The notes beneath the pieces were generated by a model. That model had not been told where the DNA came from and did no database searches. It saw only the letters and a list, made by a program, of their open reading frames with translations. Both the position numbers and the translations under genes were made by a program. DNA of 64,000 bases from contig NZ_JACHJP010000004.1 of the NCBI RefSeq assembly GCF_014203715.1, positions 62,001 through 126,000 of the forward strand. The letters are read 5' to 3'. Shown in pieces: positions 40,427-49,526 of this stretch. How positions within the stretch are numbered: position 1 is the stretch's first letter; each line of letters opens with the position of its first letter. The DNA is from Streptosporangium saharense (GTDB taxonomy: Bacteria > Actinomycetota > Actinomycetes > Streptosporangiales > Streptosporangiaceae).

Positions 40427-41416
40427 TCAGGCGCCCGTGTCCTCGCGGACCTCGTCGATTGGGCGTCTGACGCCGATGCCCTCGTCCGGGGTGAATCCGA
40501 GGCGCATGATCATCTGTGGGTATTCGCCGGACAGCAGTTCCTGGCGGGCGAACTCCCGCAGGTGGACCATCTCCAGGGACTGGGTGTGGAAGGCCGCGCG
40601 GACGTCGTGCGCGCTGGCGTGCAGCAGGACGCGCTGGAGTGCCTGACCCGCCGCGATCCAGTCCTCGCGGGAGTCGGCCAGGGTGGTCAGCACCGCGATC
40701 AGGCCGGTCGAGGTCGCGGTGAGCCGGTCGGCCTCGCCGCCCCACGGACGGCCGTGGGCGTAGTCGCGCTGGGCGAAGGCGGGTTCGGTCGTCACCGGCT
40801 CGCGGGGGTAGGCCTCGGCGGGAACGCCGTCCGCGCGGCCGCTCTCCGGCGCCCTGCCCCAGCGGATGACGTCCATGGTGAACAGCGTGGCCTGGGCCTG
40901 CACCTCCTGGGCCGCCTCGGTGAGCGCGGCCAGCACCCGCACCGCGGCCGTCGAGCGGATCGGCGTCAGCCGCGCCCCCTCAAGGGCGGCCTGCTGGGCC
41001 AGCTCGTCGAGCAGCCGGTCGGGAATCGGCTGGTCGGTGAACCCGGCGCGGTGGGTGCGCCGCCGTTCGACCTGGCCGTAGAGCATCAGGGTGTGCTCGT
41101 CCGGTTCGACGGGTTCGCCGAGCCGTACGGTGGCCATCAGGGCGGGACGGTCGGGGTCGGGCAGCACCCGCACCAGCGCCTCGCGGCCCATCGCGCGCAG
41201 GGCGATCCGCATGTTCTCCAGGGCGGCGCCACAACTGATCAGCTGCTCCCTGCCCGTGATGTCGCCGACCCGGAGCTTCCTGTCGCTGTCGGCCCGCAGG
41301 GCGATCTCCTCGCCGTCCACGGCGAACGACCAAGGTTGGGTGTTGTGCACGGACGGCGCCCACACCGCTGCCTGGATCGCCGCGTCGATCGTCTTCGTGG
41401 TGTCTTCGGGCCGCAT
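40427..41416 (-). CDS. Acg-family FMN-binding nitroreductase-like protein
   Basis: A 329-residue protein of the Acg family (Rv2032-like). It has two nitroreductase-like halves, the first opening TIDAAIQAAVWAPSVHNTQPWSFAV and the second containing WIAAGQALQRVLLHASAHDVRAAFHTQSLEM, and closing QMIMRLGFTPDEGIGVRRPIDEV. In mycobacteria acg is a DosR-regulated dormancy gene whose product binds FMN without clear nitroreductase activity. GGGGACTTTTGAC at 41471-41483 (minus strand) resembles a DosR box. It forms a cluster with GH65, PNPOx and DevS-like genes. Confidence 0.88.
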   Translation of the reverse strand: MRPEDTTKTIDAAIQAAVWAPSVHNTQPWSFAVDGEEIALRADSDRKLRVGDITGREQLISCGAALENMRIALRAMGREALVRVLPDPDRPALMATVRLGEPVEPDEHTLMLYGQVERRRTHRAGFTDQPIPDRLLDELAQQAALEGARLTPIRSTAAVRVLAALTEAAQEVQAQATLFTMDVIRWGRAPESGRADGVPAEAYPREPVTTEPAFAQRDYAHGRPWGGEADRLTATSTGLIAVLTTLADSREDWIAAGQALQRVLLHASAHDVRAAFHTQSLEMVHLREFARQELLSGEYPQMIMRLGFTPDEGIGVRRPIDEVREDTGA

Positions 41417-41467
41417 GGCTTCCCCTCCCTCTCCCCATGACCATGCCCCGGAAATCTGTCAGATGTC

Positions 41468-41504
41468 AGCGTCAAAAGTCCCCGATTCGGGGGACCTATG
41501 ACCA
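41468..41504. promoter_or_regulatory. DosR/DevR-like boxes upstream of the Acg gene
   Basis: On the minus strand GGGACTTTTGACGC and on the plus strand GGGACCTATGACCA overlap around the dyad GTCCCCGATTCGGGGGAC. Each matches about 10 of 14 positions of the mycobacterial DosR core GGGACTWWAGTCCC. The position, 50-90 bp before the start codon, fits activation. Confidence 0.5.
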
Positions 41505-41550
41505 CTTGCCAGCCGTGTGACCTGGGGGCGGTCAAAAGACTCCGGCATCA

Positions 41551-41565
41551 GGGACTTCCGACTCT
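41551..41565 (+). promoter_or_regulatory. DosR-like box upstream of the GH65 fragment
   Basis: GGGACTTCCGACTCT, about 10 of 14 matches to GGGACTWWAGTCCC, roughly 90 bp before the GTG of the GH65 fragment. It belongs to the same group as the boxes at 41468 and 42692. Confidence 0.4.
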
Positions 41566-41649
41566 CGCCAAGCCGCCCTTCCCGTAGTGAAATGCGGGCA
41601 GCCGCGACACCGTGCCGCTCGGCCGATGATCTACCCGAAGGGAGAGAGC

Positions 41650-42690
41650 GTGGACCCCTGGCTCCTCACATACGACGGTTTCGATCCTGCCCACGAGGGG
41701 CTGCGGGAGATGTTCACGACGCTCGGCAACGGTTACTTCGCCACCCGGGGCGCCGTGCCCGAGGCGCGGGCCGACGACGTGCACCACCCGGGAACCTACG
41801 TCACCGGCTGCCACGACCGGCCTGTCGGACGGCCCGCCGAGGACGAGGACCTGGTCACCATGCCCAACTGGCTGCCCCTCACCTTCAGGGCGGAGGGCGG
41901 CGACTGGTTCGTCCCCGGCGGGGCCGAGCTGCTGACCTGCACGCACACGCTCGACATGCGCCAGGGCACGCTCTCGCGGCTGCTTCGGGTCCGCGACGGG
42001 ATGGGCCGGATCACCCGGTTGGAGCAGCGGCGCCTGGTCTCCATGGCCGACCGGCACCTGGCCGCCCTGAGCGCGACGATCGTCCCGGAGAACTGGGAGG
42101 GAACACTCCAGGTCCGCTCCGCGCTCGACGGACGTGTCCCCGAGGACCCCGCGGACGGGCGGGGGCGGCTGGTGCCGATCTGCGCGCACGCCGCCCACGG
42201 GGTGATCGAGCTGCTGACGCGCGTCGCGGCCTCGGGTGTCGAGGTCGCGCTCGCCGCGAGGACCACGCTGTCCGGAGGGCGGGCCGAACGGATCGTCGGG
42301 GAGAGCGTCGAGGAGGGCTGGGTGCACGACGACCGCGCCGTGTGGGTGGGAAGGGGCGAGGAGGTCACCGTGGAGAAGATCGTGGCCCTCTACACCTCCT
42401 CTGACCTGGCCATCACGGAGAGCGAGGCGTCCGCCAGGGCCGCCGTGGTGCGCGCGGGCTCCTTCGCGACGCTGCTGAGACGGCACGTGAACGCGTGGGG
42501 GCGGCTGTGGGCGGACAAGCACCTGTACGCCGAGGACCCCAGGGCGCAGCAGGTCCTGAACCTCTACGTCTTCCAGCGCGCCCAGGCCGTCTCCCCACGG
42601 GCGGGCCGGACGACCGCGGAGATCGACTTCAGCGACGGGTGCTGGCTGACCCGCTCCCACGTGTTCGCCGAGGCGGACCGCCGTGGATGA
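41650..42690 (+). pseudogene. truncated glycoside hydrolase family 65 protein (N-terminal domain only)
   Basis: A 346-residue frame from GTG 41650 with GGGAGAG upstream. It matches the N-terminal beta-sandwich of GH65 phosphorylases: WLLTYDGFDPAHEGLREMFTTLGNGYFATRGA, then NWLPLTFRAEGGDWF, ending with LNLYVFQRAQAVSP. The intact enzymes (maltose, trehalose or kojibiose phosphorylases, about 780 residues) continue into an (alpha/alpha)6 barrel holding the catalytic Glu; here that part is missing and the frame ends soon after. So the product cannot be a phosphorylase. A deletion is likely between the N-domain and the next gene. It may still be transcribed from the dormancy promoter. Confidence 0.75.
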
Positions 42691-42691
42691 T

Positions 42692-42705
42692 AGGACTTTC
42701 GCCTC
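42692..42705 (+). promoter_or_regulatory. DosR-like box before the PNPOx gene
   Basis: AGGACTTTCGCCTC, about 10 of 14 matches to the DosR core, placed 38 bp before the ATG at 42743. It supports starting the gene at 42743 rather than at the GTG at 42683, which lies upstream of the box. Confidence 0.4.
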
Positions 42706-42742
42706 TGCCCCGGCGCCTGCCCGTCGGGCGAAGCTGGCATGC

Positions 42743-43150
42743 ATGAACGTCGACTCGGCCGGACTGGACGTGCTCTCCCGCCAGGAGTGCCTGGACCTGA
42801 TCTCCTCGGCCACGATCGGTCGGATCGTCTTCACCGACCGCGCCCTGCCCGCCGTACAGCCGGTCACCTTCTATCTCGACGGTGAGGACATCGTCATCCG
42901 CACCGGCACCGGCTCCAAGCTCGCCGCCGCCACCCGGCACACCGTGGTCGCCTTCGAGGTGGACGAGTTCGACGTTCCGACCCGCACCGGCTGGTCCGTC
43001 ACCGCCGTCGGCCGCGCGCACGCCGTCTCCGACCCCGGCCAGATCGACCGCCTCTCGCGGCTTCCGCTGACCGCCTGGGCTCCGGGGGAGCGCAACCACT
43101 TCATCGTCGTCCGCGCCGAGCAGGTCTCAGGCCGCCGCATCAGGCGCTGA
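42743..43150 (+). CDS. pyridoxamine 5'-phosphate oxidase-like FMN-binding protein
   Basis: 135 residues from ATG 42743. The split-barrel fold words are LSRQECLDLISSATIGRIVFTD, AVQPVTFYLDGEDIVIRTGTGSKLAAA, VVAFEVDEFD and GWSVTAVGRAHAV. This is the DUF/PNPOx-like family seen in DosR regulons (for example Rv3131 neighbours), which bind FMN or F420 and act as reductases. It follows the GH65 fragment and precedes the convergent sensor kinase, 12 bp away. Confidence 0.85.
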   Translation: MNVDSAGLDVLSRQECLDLISSATIGRIVFTDRALPAVQPVTFYLDGEDIVIRTGTGSKLAAATRHTVVAFEVDEFDVPTRTGWSVTAVGRAHAVSDPGQIDRLSRLPLTAWAPGERNHFIVVRAEQVSGRRIRR

Positions 43151-43162
43151 CGCTCCCCGGTC

Positions 43163-44872
43163 TCAGGTCAGGGGGACGCTCCATTCGAGGTGGGTGCCGC
43201 CCTCGGGGGGCGAGGTGATGTCGAGGGAGCCGCCGAGCCGTTCCGCGCGTTCCGCCAGGTTGCGCAGTCCGCTGCGCCTGCCGTCCTGGGGCATCCCGGC
43301 GCCGTTGTCGGCCACCGTCAGGGTGAGCCGCCCGCCGCGCGCCTCCACGCTCACGTCCGCCTTGGTCGCCCTGGCGTGCCGTACGACATTGGACAGGGCC
43401 TCGCGCAGTACGGCCAGCAGGTGCTCGGCGACCGGGGCGGGGATGTCGTGTTCGAGACGTCCCTCCATCTGCAGTCCCGGCATGAAGCCCAGGTGGCCCC
43501 GCGCGCCCTCGACCAGCTCGACGATCTTCCCGCGGATCCCGGCCTCGGTGTCGTCCTGGGGCGTCTGCAGGGCGAAGATCGTCGAACGGATCTGCCGGAT
43601 GGTCGCGTCCAGCTCGTCGATCGCGTTCTGCAGCCGGGAGGAGGCCTCGGGGCGCTCGACCAGCCGTACGGTGCTCATCAGCGTCATGGCCACCGCGAAC
43701 AGCCGCTGGATCACCACGTCGTGCAGGTCGCGGGCGATGCGGTCACGGTCTTCGAGCAGGCCGAGGCGTTCGGCGTCCATCCTGCTCTCGGCCAGTTCGA
43801 GCGCGATGGCCGCCTGTCCGACGAAGGCGTGCAGGGTGAGCAGTTCGGCCTGGTTGAACGGGATGCGTCCGGGGGTCTTGCCCAGGGAGAGCACACCGCG
43901 CACCGCGCCCTCGGCGCCGATGGGCACCGCGGCGACCGGGCCGAGCGACATGTGCTCGGCGATCGCGGCGGGGGTGCCGGTCTCCGTGGGGGCGGTGACC
44001 ATGAGCGGCTGCCCGCTGGTCAGGGCCTGCCCCTCGAAGGAGGTCCCGACCGGGACCCGCGCCCAGTCGCCCGGGATCTCCTCGTCGTCCTTGGGGCCGT
44101 CGGCGATGATCACCTTCAGGTGGTCGCCCGACTCGTCGGGCAGCAGGACCGCGACCATGTCGGCGCCCGCCATCTGCCTGGCCCGCCGCGCGATCAGGGT
44201 CAGCACCCGCTGCGGGTCGGCCCCGGACAGCAGGCTGGTCGTCACCTCGGAGGACGCCTGCAGCCACACCTCCCGCCTGCGGCTCTCCTCGTAGAGGCGG
44301 GCGTTCTCGATGGCCACACCGGCGGCGGTGGCCAGCGCGATCACGATCGCCTCGTCCTCCTCGTCGAAGGCCCCGCCGTCGCGCTTCTCGGTGAGATAGA
44401 GGTTGCCGAAGACCTCCTCGCGGACCCTGATCGGCACCCCGAGGAAGGAGCCCATCGGCGGGTGGCCGGGCGGGAAGCCGTACGACTCGGGGTGGTCGGA
44501 GATGTGGGCCAGGCGCAGCGGCCTCGGCTCCTTGATGAGCAGGCCGAGCAGGCCGAGACCGTGCGGCCAGTGCTCGATGCGGGCGATCTCCTCCTCGGAC
44601 AGGCCGATCGGGATGAACTGCACCAGGGTGTTCTGCTCGCCGATCGCGCCGAGGGCGCCGTAGGAGGCGTCCACGAGGGTGGTCGCGGTCTCCACGATCC
44701 GGCGCAGCACGGTCTCCAGATCGAGGTCGCTGCCCACCGAAACGACGGCGTCCAGCAGGGCGTGCACCCGGTCCCGGGTGGCGAGAACCGCCTCAAGGCG
44801 GCTCTGCAGCTCCGTCAGCAGCTCGTCCAACCTCAGGTGTGGCAGCAGGCCACCGGACTCGGTCCTACTCAT
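43163..44872 (-). CDS. DevS/DosT-like GAF-domain sensor histidine kinase
   Basis: 569 residues from ATG 44872. Two GAF domains are at about 60-205 and 228-370. GAF-A has the DevS signature HPESYGFPPGHPPMGSFLGVPIRVREEVFGNLYLTEK, including the His of PPxHPPM that ligates heme in mycobacterial DevS/DosT, so this protein is predicted to bind heme and sense O2, NO or CO. GAF-B is DPQRVLTLIARRARQMAGADM. The kinase part has DRIARDLHDVVIQRLFAV (phosphoacceptor His) and an HATPase with NGAGMP and GGTHLEWSVPLT. No DevR-type response regulator is adjacent; it may be encoded elsewhere. It probably controls the dormancy-like genes of this cluster. Confidence 0.9.
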   Translation of the reverse strand: MSRTESGGLLPHLRLDELLTELQSRLEAVLATRDRVHALLDAVVSVGSDLDLETVLRRIVETATTLVDASYGALGAIGEQNTLVQFIPIGLSEEEIARIEHWPHGLGLLGLLIKEPRPLRLAHISDHPESYGFPPGHPPMGSFLGVPIRVREEVFGNLYLTEKRDGGAFDEEDEAIVIALATAAGVAIENARLYEESRRREVWLQASSEVTTSLLSGADPQRVLTLIARRARQMAGADMVAVLLPDESGDHLKVIIADGPKDDEEIPGDWARVPVGTSFEGQALTSGQPLMVTAPTETGTPAAIAEHMSLGPVAAVPIGAEGAVRGVLSLGKTPGRIPFNQAELLTLHAFVGQAAIALELAESRMDAERLGLLEDRDRIARDLHDVVIQRLFAVAMTLMSTVRLVERPEASSRLQNAIDELDATIRQIRSTIFALQTPQDDTEAGIRGKIVELVEGARGHLGFMPGLQMEGRLEHDIPAPVAEHLLAVLREALSNVVRHARATKADVSVEARGGRLTLTVADNGAGMPQDGRRSGLRNLAERAERLGGSLDITSPPEGGTHLEWSVPLT

Positions 44873-44951
44873 ACTCGGAAGTCTCGCACCCGAAGATCCC
44901 GCCCTGAAGACGGGGGAGTGTCCCTGGCACAAAAAGCGGCGAACCGGACCC

Positions 44952-45935
44952 TCAACAGGGCACAGGAAGCACAGCCGGAAACCCGAAAACGGGGAAGAGA
45001 GCGGTTCCGAAGGTGGTGATCTCCGCCACGGCACCGTCCTCGATCCGCAGGACGTCGATCTTGAACGCCTCGAACTCCGTCCCGCCGGGCACCCGGAGGT
45101 AGCTGACCGCGGCGGGCATCCGGTTGGCCTCGGTCGGCAGCAGGCGCCACTCGCCGGGCCCCGTCAGCCCCTGCTGGAGCAGCGGCGCGATCATGGCCAG
45201 CCCGTCGTAGCACATGGGCAGCGGCGGCATGGTGATCCGGATGTCCTCGCGCATCAGGGCGAGCGCGGCCCCGGCGTCGGCCCGCTCGTGCGCCTCGATG
45301 AGACGCCTGAGCAGTTCCCGTTCCGTCTCGCTCGGCGGTTTGGGCGCCGGCCGTACCGGACGCTGGTCCCTGACCGTCACGCGGGCCCGCTGCAGCGCGC
45401 TGTTGGCGGAGGCCACCGTCATGTCCAGGGCGGCGGCGGTCTCGGCCGCCGACCATTCGAGCACGTCGCGCAGGATGAGGACCGCCCGCTGCTTGGGCGG
45501 CAGGAGCTGGATCACCGCGAGGAAGGCCAGCTCGATCGTCTCCCTGGTCACCACGATGGCGTCCGGCTCGGCCTCGCCCGGCGCCACCTGGTCGAGCAGG
45601 TGGTCGGGGTACGGCTGGAGCCAGGGCAGGTCCGCGAAGGAGGTGACCGAACGCGCCCGGCGCCGGGAGTGGTCGATGCAAGCGTTCGTTGCGATCTTGT
45701 AGAGCCAGGCCCGGAAGAGCGTGCTCCCCTCGAAGCCGTCCCTTCCCCGCCAGGCCCTCAGGAGCGTCTCCTGGACGACGTCCTCGGCCTCCTCGAAGGA
45801 GCCGAGCATCCGGTAGCAGTGCACGTGCAGTTCCCGGCGGTGCCGTTCGACGACGGCCGCGAAGGCCGTCTCGTCCCCCGCGAGGGCGGCCGTGACGAGT
45901 GGGTCCTCGCCGGTCTCCTGGTCAGTCCTCCACAC
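44952..45935 (-). CDS. ECF sigma factor with SnoaL-like C-terminal domain (SigG-like)
   Basis: 327 residues. Sigma region 2 is VVERHRRELHVHCYRMLGSFEEAEDVVQETLLRAWRGRDGFEGSTLFRAWLYKIATNACIDH. Region 4 is LLPPKQRAVLILRDVLEWSAAETAAALDMTVASANSALQRA. From about residue 200 a SnoaL-like domain follows (LRRLIEAHERADAGAALALMREDIRITMPPLP). SigG/ECF56-type factors have this extension as an intramolecular regulator and no anti-sigma partner. The SDR gene lies 9 bp upstream on the same strand; whether the two act together is unknown. Confidence 0.9.
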   Translation of the reverse strand: MWRTDQETGEDPLVTAALAGDETAFAAVVERHRRELHVHCYRMLGSFEEAEDVVQETLLRAWRGRDGFEGSTLFRAWLYKIATNACIDHSRRRARSVTSFADLPWLQPYPDHLLDQVAPGEAEPDAIVVTRETIELAFLAVIQLLPPKQRAVLILRDVLEWSAAETAAALDMTVASANSALQRARVTVRDQRPVRPAPKPPSETERELLRRLIEAHERADAGAALALMREDIRITMPPLPMCYDGLAMIAPLLQQGLTGPGEWRLLPTEANRMPAAVSYLRVPGGTEFEAFKIDVLRIEDGAVAEITTFGTALFPVFGFPAVLPVPC

Positions 45936-45944
45936 GGTAGGAAC

Positions 45945-46736
45945 CTAGCCCGCGACCAGGCCGCAGGTCACGTTGACGATCGTGCCGGTGATCCCGGCCG
46001 CCCTGTCCGAGGCCAGGAAGGCCAGGGTGTCGGCGACCTGGGCCAGCCTGGGCATCCGCCCGAGCATGGTCATCCCGGCCATCATCCGCTCGAACTCCTC
46101 GGGGTCGAAGTCGCTCATCCCCTCGTTGACCTCGGCGACCTTCTCGCGCGTCATGGTCTCGATAACCCCTGCCGTGTGCAGGCCGACCACCCGCACCCCG
46201 CTCGGCCCGGTCTCGGCGGCCAGGTAGCGCAGGAACGCCTCGACCGCCGCGTCCGCGGGGCCGGTGCTGCCCATCATCGGGGCGGTTCCCCGGGAGGAGC
46301 CGCTGGTGACCGTCATGACGACCCCGCCGCCCCGGGTGGCCATGTGGCGGGCGGCGACCCTGGCGGTGAGGAAGTTCGTCAGCAGGCCGTTCATGACGGC
46401 CGTGGTGAGGTCCTTGGCCGACATCTCGACCAGGGGGACGCCCTGCACGTCCCCACGGGTGATCAGGTTGAGGGAGACGTCCACCCCACCGGCCCTGGCG
46501 ACGACGGTCTGGAAGTGCTCCTCGACCGAGCGCTCGTCGAGCGCGTCCACCCGGTCGATCTCGGCGCGGCCGCCCTCGGCGGTGATGTCGGCGGCGACCG
46601 CCTCAAGCGACTCGCGGGTACGGCCGGCGAGGAAGACCCTGGCGCCTTCCTTGGCGAAGGTCCTGGCCGCGCCGCCGCCGATGCCGCCGCCCGCGCCGTA
46701 GATGATGATGTTCTTGTCCTGCAGAAGCTGTGTCAT
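45945..46736 (-). CDS. SDR-fold protein lacking the catalytic YxxxK
   Basis: 263 residues with a short-chain dehydrogenase fold: IIIYGAGGGIGGGAARTFAKEG (NAD(P) loop) and GGGVVMTVTSGSSRG (Ser region). Where canonical enzymes have YxxSK the sequence is STGPADAAVEAF, so Tyr becomes Thr and Lys becomes Asp. The later block GPSGVRVVGLHTAGVIET is normal. It therefore cannot use the usual SDR proton relay and is either a binding protein or uses another mechanism. A sigma factor gene follows 9 bp downstream on the same strand. Confidence 0.82.
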   Translation of the reverse strand: MTQLLQDKNIIIYGAGGGIGGGAARTFAKEGARVFLAGRTRESLEAVAADITAEGGRAEIDRVDALDERSVEEHFQTVVARAGGVDVSLNLITRGDVQGVPLVEMSAKDLTTAVMNGLLTNFLTARVAARHMATRGGGVVMTVTSGSSRGTAPMMGSTGPADAAVEAFLRYLAAETGPSGVRVVGLHTAGVIETMTREKVAEVNEGMSDFDPEEFERMMAGMTMLGRMPRLAQVADTLAFLASDRAAGITGTIVNVTCGLVAG

Positions 46737-46832
46737 GCCCCCTGTAACGAGGGCTCCGGCGCGAACTCATCGGTGCGCCCAGAAGTTTTTCCCGATTTTT
46801 CGTGACATGGCCAAGACCTGGGAAGACGCCGA

Positions 46833-46864
46833 GGGCCGTCGCACCGGGTTCGGTGCGACGGCCC
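46833..46864. terminator. hairpin terminator between SDR and chitinase genes
   Basis: 13-bp perfect stem GGGCCGTCGCACC / GGTGCGACGGCCC with a 6-nt loop, 16 bp after the chitinase stop codon (minus strand). It terminates the chitinase transcript. Confidence 0.8.
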
Positions 46865-46879
46865 CGTGGGCGACTCAGC

Positions 46880-48970
46880 CTAGGAGATGCTGAAGTCGTC
46901 GGCGTAGACGTTGCCCTGGCCGTACCAGCCATGGATGGAGATCGTCACCGTGCCGTTCGAACCGGTGGTGAAGGGGACAGAGAGCTGGCTCCAGCCGCCG
47001 GAGGAGGTCCAGGTGCTGCCGGTGGCGCCACCGGAGACGTTGAGGAAGGCGTAGCTTCCCTGGACCCAGGCCTTCAGCGTGTAGCTGCGGTTGGGGGCCA
47101 GCGTCACCGTCTGGGAGCACTCACCCGTCTGGCTGCCCGTCGCCGCGACCTGCAGGGAGTGGGTGCCGCCGTGGGCCGGGGTGCCGACCACGGTGCCGCC
47201 CGACTGGCAGTTCCACGGGTTGAGCGCGCCCGACTCGAAGTCGGCGTTGGCCACCGTACCGCCCGGGGTGCCGTTGACCGTGAGCGTGTAGGTCGTGGTG
47301 TGGCTTCCCGAGGGAGCCGTTCCCGTGACCGTGAGCGGGTAGGTGCCCGGAGCCGTCGCCGCGGTGGTCGCCAGCTTCAGCGAGGAGGAGGCACCCGCGT
47401 TGACCGAGGTCGGGGTGAAGGTGGCGGTCACACCGGCGGGCAGGCCGGTGACACCGGTGAAGTTGATCGTCTGCGCGGAGCCGGAGGTGACCGCGGTGTT
47501 GATCGTCGTCGTCGCCGTCGCCCCGGCGCTCACCGCACCGGAGGCGGGGGAGGCCGAGATCGAGAAGTCGTTGGTCGACGTGCCCCGCACCGTGAGGTTG
47601 TAGGTCGCGGTGTGGCTACCGGAGGCCGCCGTGCCGGTGACGGTGATCGGGTAGGTGCCCGGGGTGACCGACGAGGTGGTGACCAGCTTCAGCGAGGAGG
47701 AGGCACCCGCGTTGACCGAGGCGGGGGTGAGGGTCGCGGTCACGCCGGAGGGAGCGCCGCTCGCCGTGAGGTTGACCGTCTGCGCCGAGCCGCTGACGAC
47801 GCCGGTGTTGACCGTCGCCGTCGCCGTCCCACCCGGATCGACGGAGCCCGAGGCGGGGGAGACCGCCACCGAGAAGTCGTCCGACGGGTTCTGGCCGCCG
47901 CTGGTGAACGGGGCGAACGCCTGGCTGAAGTACCAGGTGCTCTGCTCGATGCCGGAGCAACTGTCGGAACCCGCGGTCCCGGGGCAGCCACCGTTGTCAC
48001 GCTGGAGCGCCCAGAACGACAGGTAGGACAGGTTCTTGCTGATCGCCCAGTTCAGCACGGGGGCGGCGTCGGCGGTCCTGAACGTCTCGGCGGGACCGAA
48101 GTCGTCGATGCCGATCATCTCGATGACGCCGATCATGTTCCACAGTTGCTCGGACGTCTTGTTCGGGTACAGCCGCGCCAACTGGTCGTGCAGGCCCGTC
48201 GCCGCGGTCTGCGTGTCGGTGGCCATGTTGTGGCTGGCGTTGTCGTAGTAGTCGAACGTCATGATGTTGACGACGTCGATCCTGGCGTTGTTCGCCACCG
48301 CGTTGCGCAGCACGGCCAGGCCGCTGTCGGCGAGACCGCTGGTCGTGGTGGGCAGGGTGTAGGCGAACTGGATGTTCTTGCCGTTGGCGGCGGCCCAGTC
48401 CTCGACCTGCTTGATCGCCTTGTTGCGGCGGTCGATTCCGGCGCTGTTGGTCAGCGAGTTGTCCTCGATGTCGAGGTCGATCCGGGTGACGCCGTAGGTG
48501 TTGATGACGTTCTGGAAGACCGAGGCGATCGAGTTGACGTTGGTGCAGCTGTCGGCGATCTCGGTGCCGGTGTTGTCGGCCGTGTAGCCGCCGAACGACG
48601 GGATGACGTCGCCGCCCGCGGCCCTGATCTTGTTGATCGAGGCGCCGAAGGTGGAGGACGAGATCGGCATACTGGTGTCGCCGTTCCAGTAGGCCGTACA
48701 CGACCCCTTGGTCGCGGTCTGCAGGAACGCCATGGTCAGATACTTGGCGCCGGACTGCTGGGAGAGGACCGCCGGGTCTTCGCCGGTCCACGCCTCGAAG
48801 TAGGGGGCGAAGACGCGGCTGGGCAGGCCTGCGGCGGCCGCCTTGACCGGGGCGTCGGCCTTGGATGGGGCGGCGTCGGCTGCCATGGTGCCCACGGCGG
48901 TGACGCCGAGCACCGTGACGGCTGTGGTGACAGCCGCCAGGGCAGCGCGCAGCGAAGTGCGAATGTGCAT
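46880..48970 (-). CDS. secreted GH18 chitinase with two Ig-like repeats and a C-terminal carbohydrate-binding domain
   Basis: 696 residues. A signal peptide ends near ADAAPS. The GH18 catalytic domain (about 50-350) has [32 protein letters not shown], the catalytic [11 protein letters not shown] (DxxDxE with Glu as acid/base) and [10 protein letters not shown]. Two direct repeats of about 90 residues follow, each an Ig-like domain ([23 protein letters not shown].. and [23 protein letters not shown]..). The last 150 residues, [24 protein letters not shown], are a CBM4/9- or CBM16-type binding module. It degrades chitin outside the cell. Upstream repeats at 49143-49179 may regulate it. Confidence 0.93.
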   Translation of the reverse strand: MHIRTSLRAALAAVTTAVTVLGVTAVGTMAADAAPSKADAPVKAAAAGLPSRVFAPYFEAWTGEDPAVLSQQSGAKYLTMAFLQTATKGSCTAYWNGDTSMPISSSTFGASINKIRAAGGDVIPSFGGYTADNTGTEIADSCTNVNSIASVFQNVINTYGVTRIDLDIEDNSLTNSAGIDRRNKAIKQVEDWAAANGKNIQFAYTLPTTTSGLADSGLAVLRNAVANNARIDVVNIMTFDYYDNASHNMATDTQTAATGLHDQLARLYPNKTSEQLWNMIGVIEMIGIDDFGPAETFRTADAAPVLNWAISKNLSYLSFWALQRDNGGCPGTAGSDSCSGIEQSTWYFSQAFAPFTSGGQNPSDDFSVAVSPASGSVDPGGTATATVNTGVVSGSAQTVNLTASGAPSGVTATLTPASVNAGASSSLKLVTTSSVTPGTYPITVTGTAASGSHTATYNLTVRGTSTNDFSISASPASGAVSAGATATTTINTAVTSGSAQTINFTGVTGLPAGVTATFTPTSVNAGASSSLKLATTAATAPGTYPLTVTGTAPSGSHTTTYTLTVNGTPGGTVANADFESGALNPWNCQSGGTVVGTPAHGGTHSLQVAATGSQTGECSQTVTLAPNRSYTLKAWVQGSYAFLNVSGGATGSTWTSSGGWSQLSVPFTTGSNGTVTISIHGWYGQGNVYADDFSIS

Positions 48971-49526
48971 TGCAGACTCCCGTAACAGAAGTCAGGCGGG
49001 ACCCAGAACGGGCCCCGGGATGGGGGGGTGGCGCATCCGGCAGGCCGATGCCGTGTCCGATGCGTGGTTCAACGGAGAGTTGGGAGAACGGGTTGCGGAT
49101 CCGCGTGTGACCCAATGGTTGGATCAGCCCGTATCTTTTGTCAAGTTTCTTAACAATTCCCGCCGGTAAGTTTCTTAACGATTTCCCGAAACCCGGTCTG
49201 ACCTGGCCTTATACCCTTCCGCAAGGGCCTGGAGCTCCCACCGACAGCGGGGGGTGAACAACCGTGTACGACCCGGAATCGCCCCTCGCTCGCCAGTCAC
49301 GGAGAGTGACCATCGCGGGGTGTCGTACGGCCCCGGCACCCCTGCCCAGTGCCCCCGGTTTTTCCGGGCGGGGGAAAACGCGGGAAAGCGCACGGGGAGA
49401 ACCATCTGGTCAGGCCGGATTTCGGTTTCCTGACACCTTCGCGCCGCCTGTCTGACGGCCCACGCGCAGGAGTTCTGCACGAATTATCCAGAAAAATGTA
49501 GGAGAAACGCGGATAAAGGGTGAAAA
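48971..49526. promoter_or_regulatory. chitinase upstream region with twin 12-bp direct repeats
   Basis: The words AAGTTTCTTAAC occur at 49143-49154 and 49168-49179, 25 bp apart. On the minus strand they read GTTAAGAAACTT, and the copy nearer the gene abuts a TTGACA at 49139-49144 pointing toward the chitinase. Twin 12-bp repeats by a -35 box recall the direct repeats controlling Streptomyces chitinase genes, although the sequence here differs. The rest of the 556-bp region contains no supported gene on either strand; the right side should carry the promoter of the next gene. Confidence 0.5.

Noticed and set aside
46880..48970. The two similar 250-bp stretches in the chitinase gene as a mobile or recombination repeat
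   Set aside because: They are explained by two consecutive homologous Ig-like domains.
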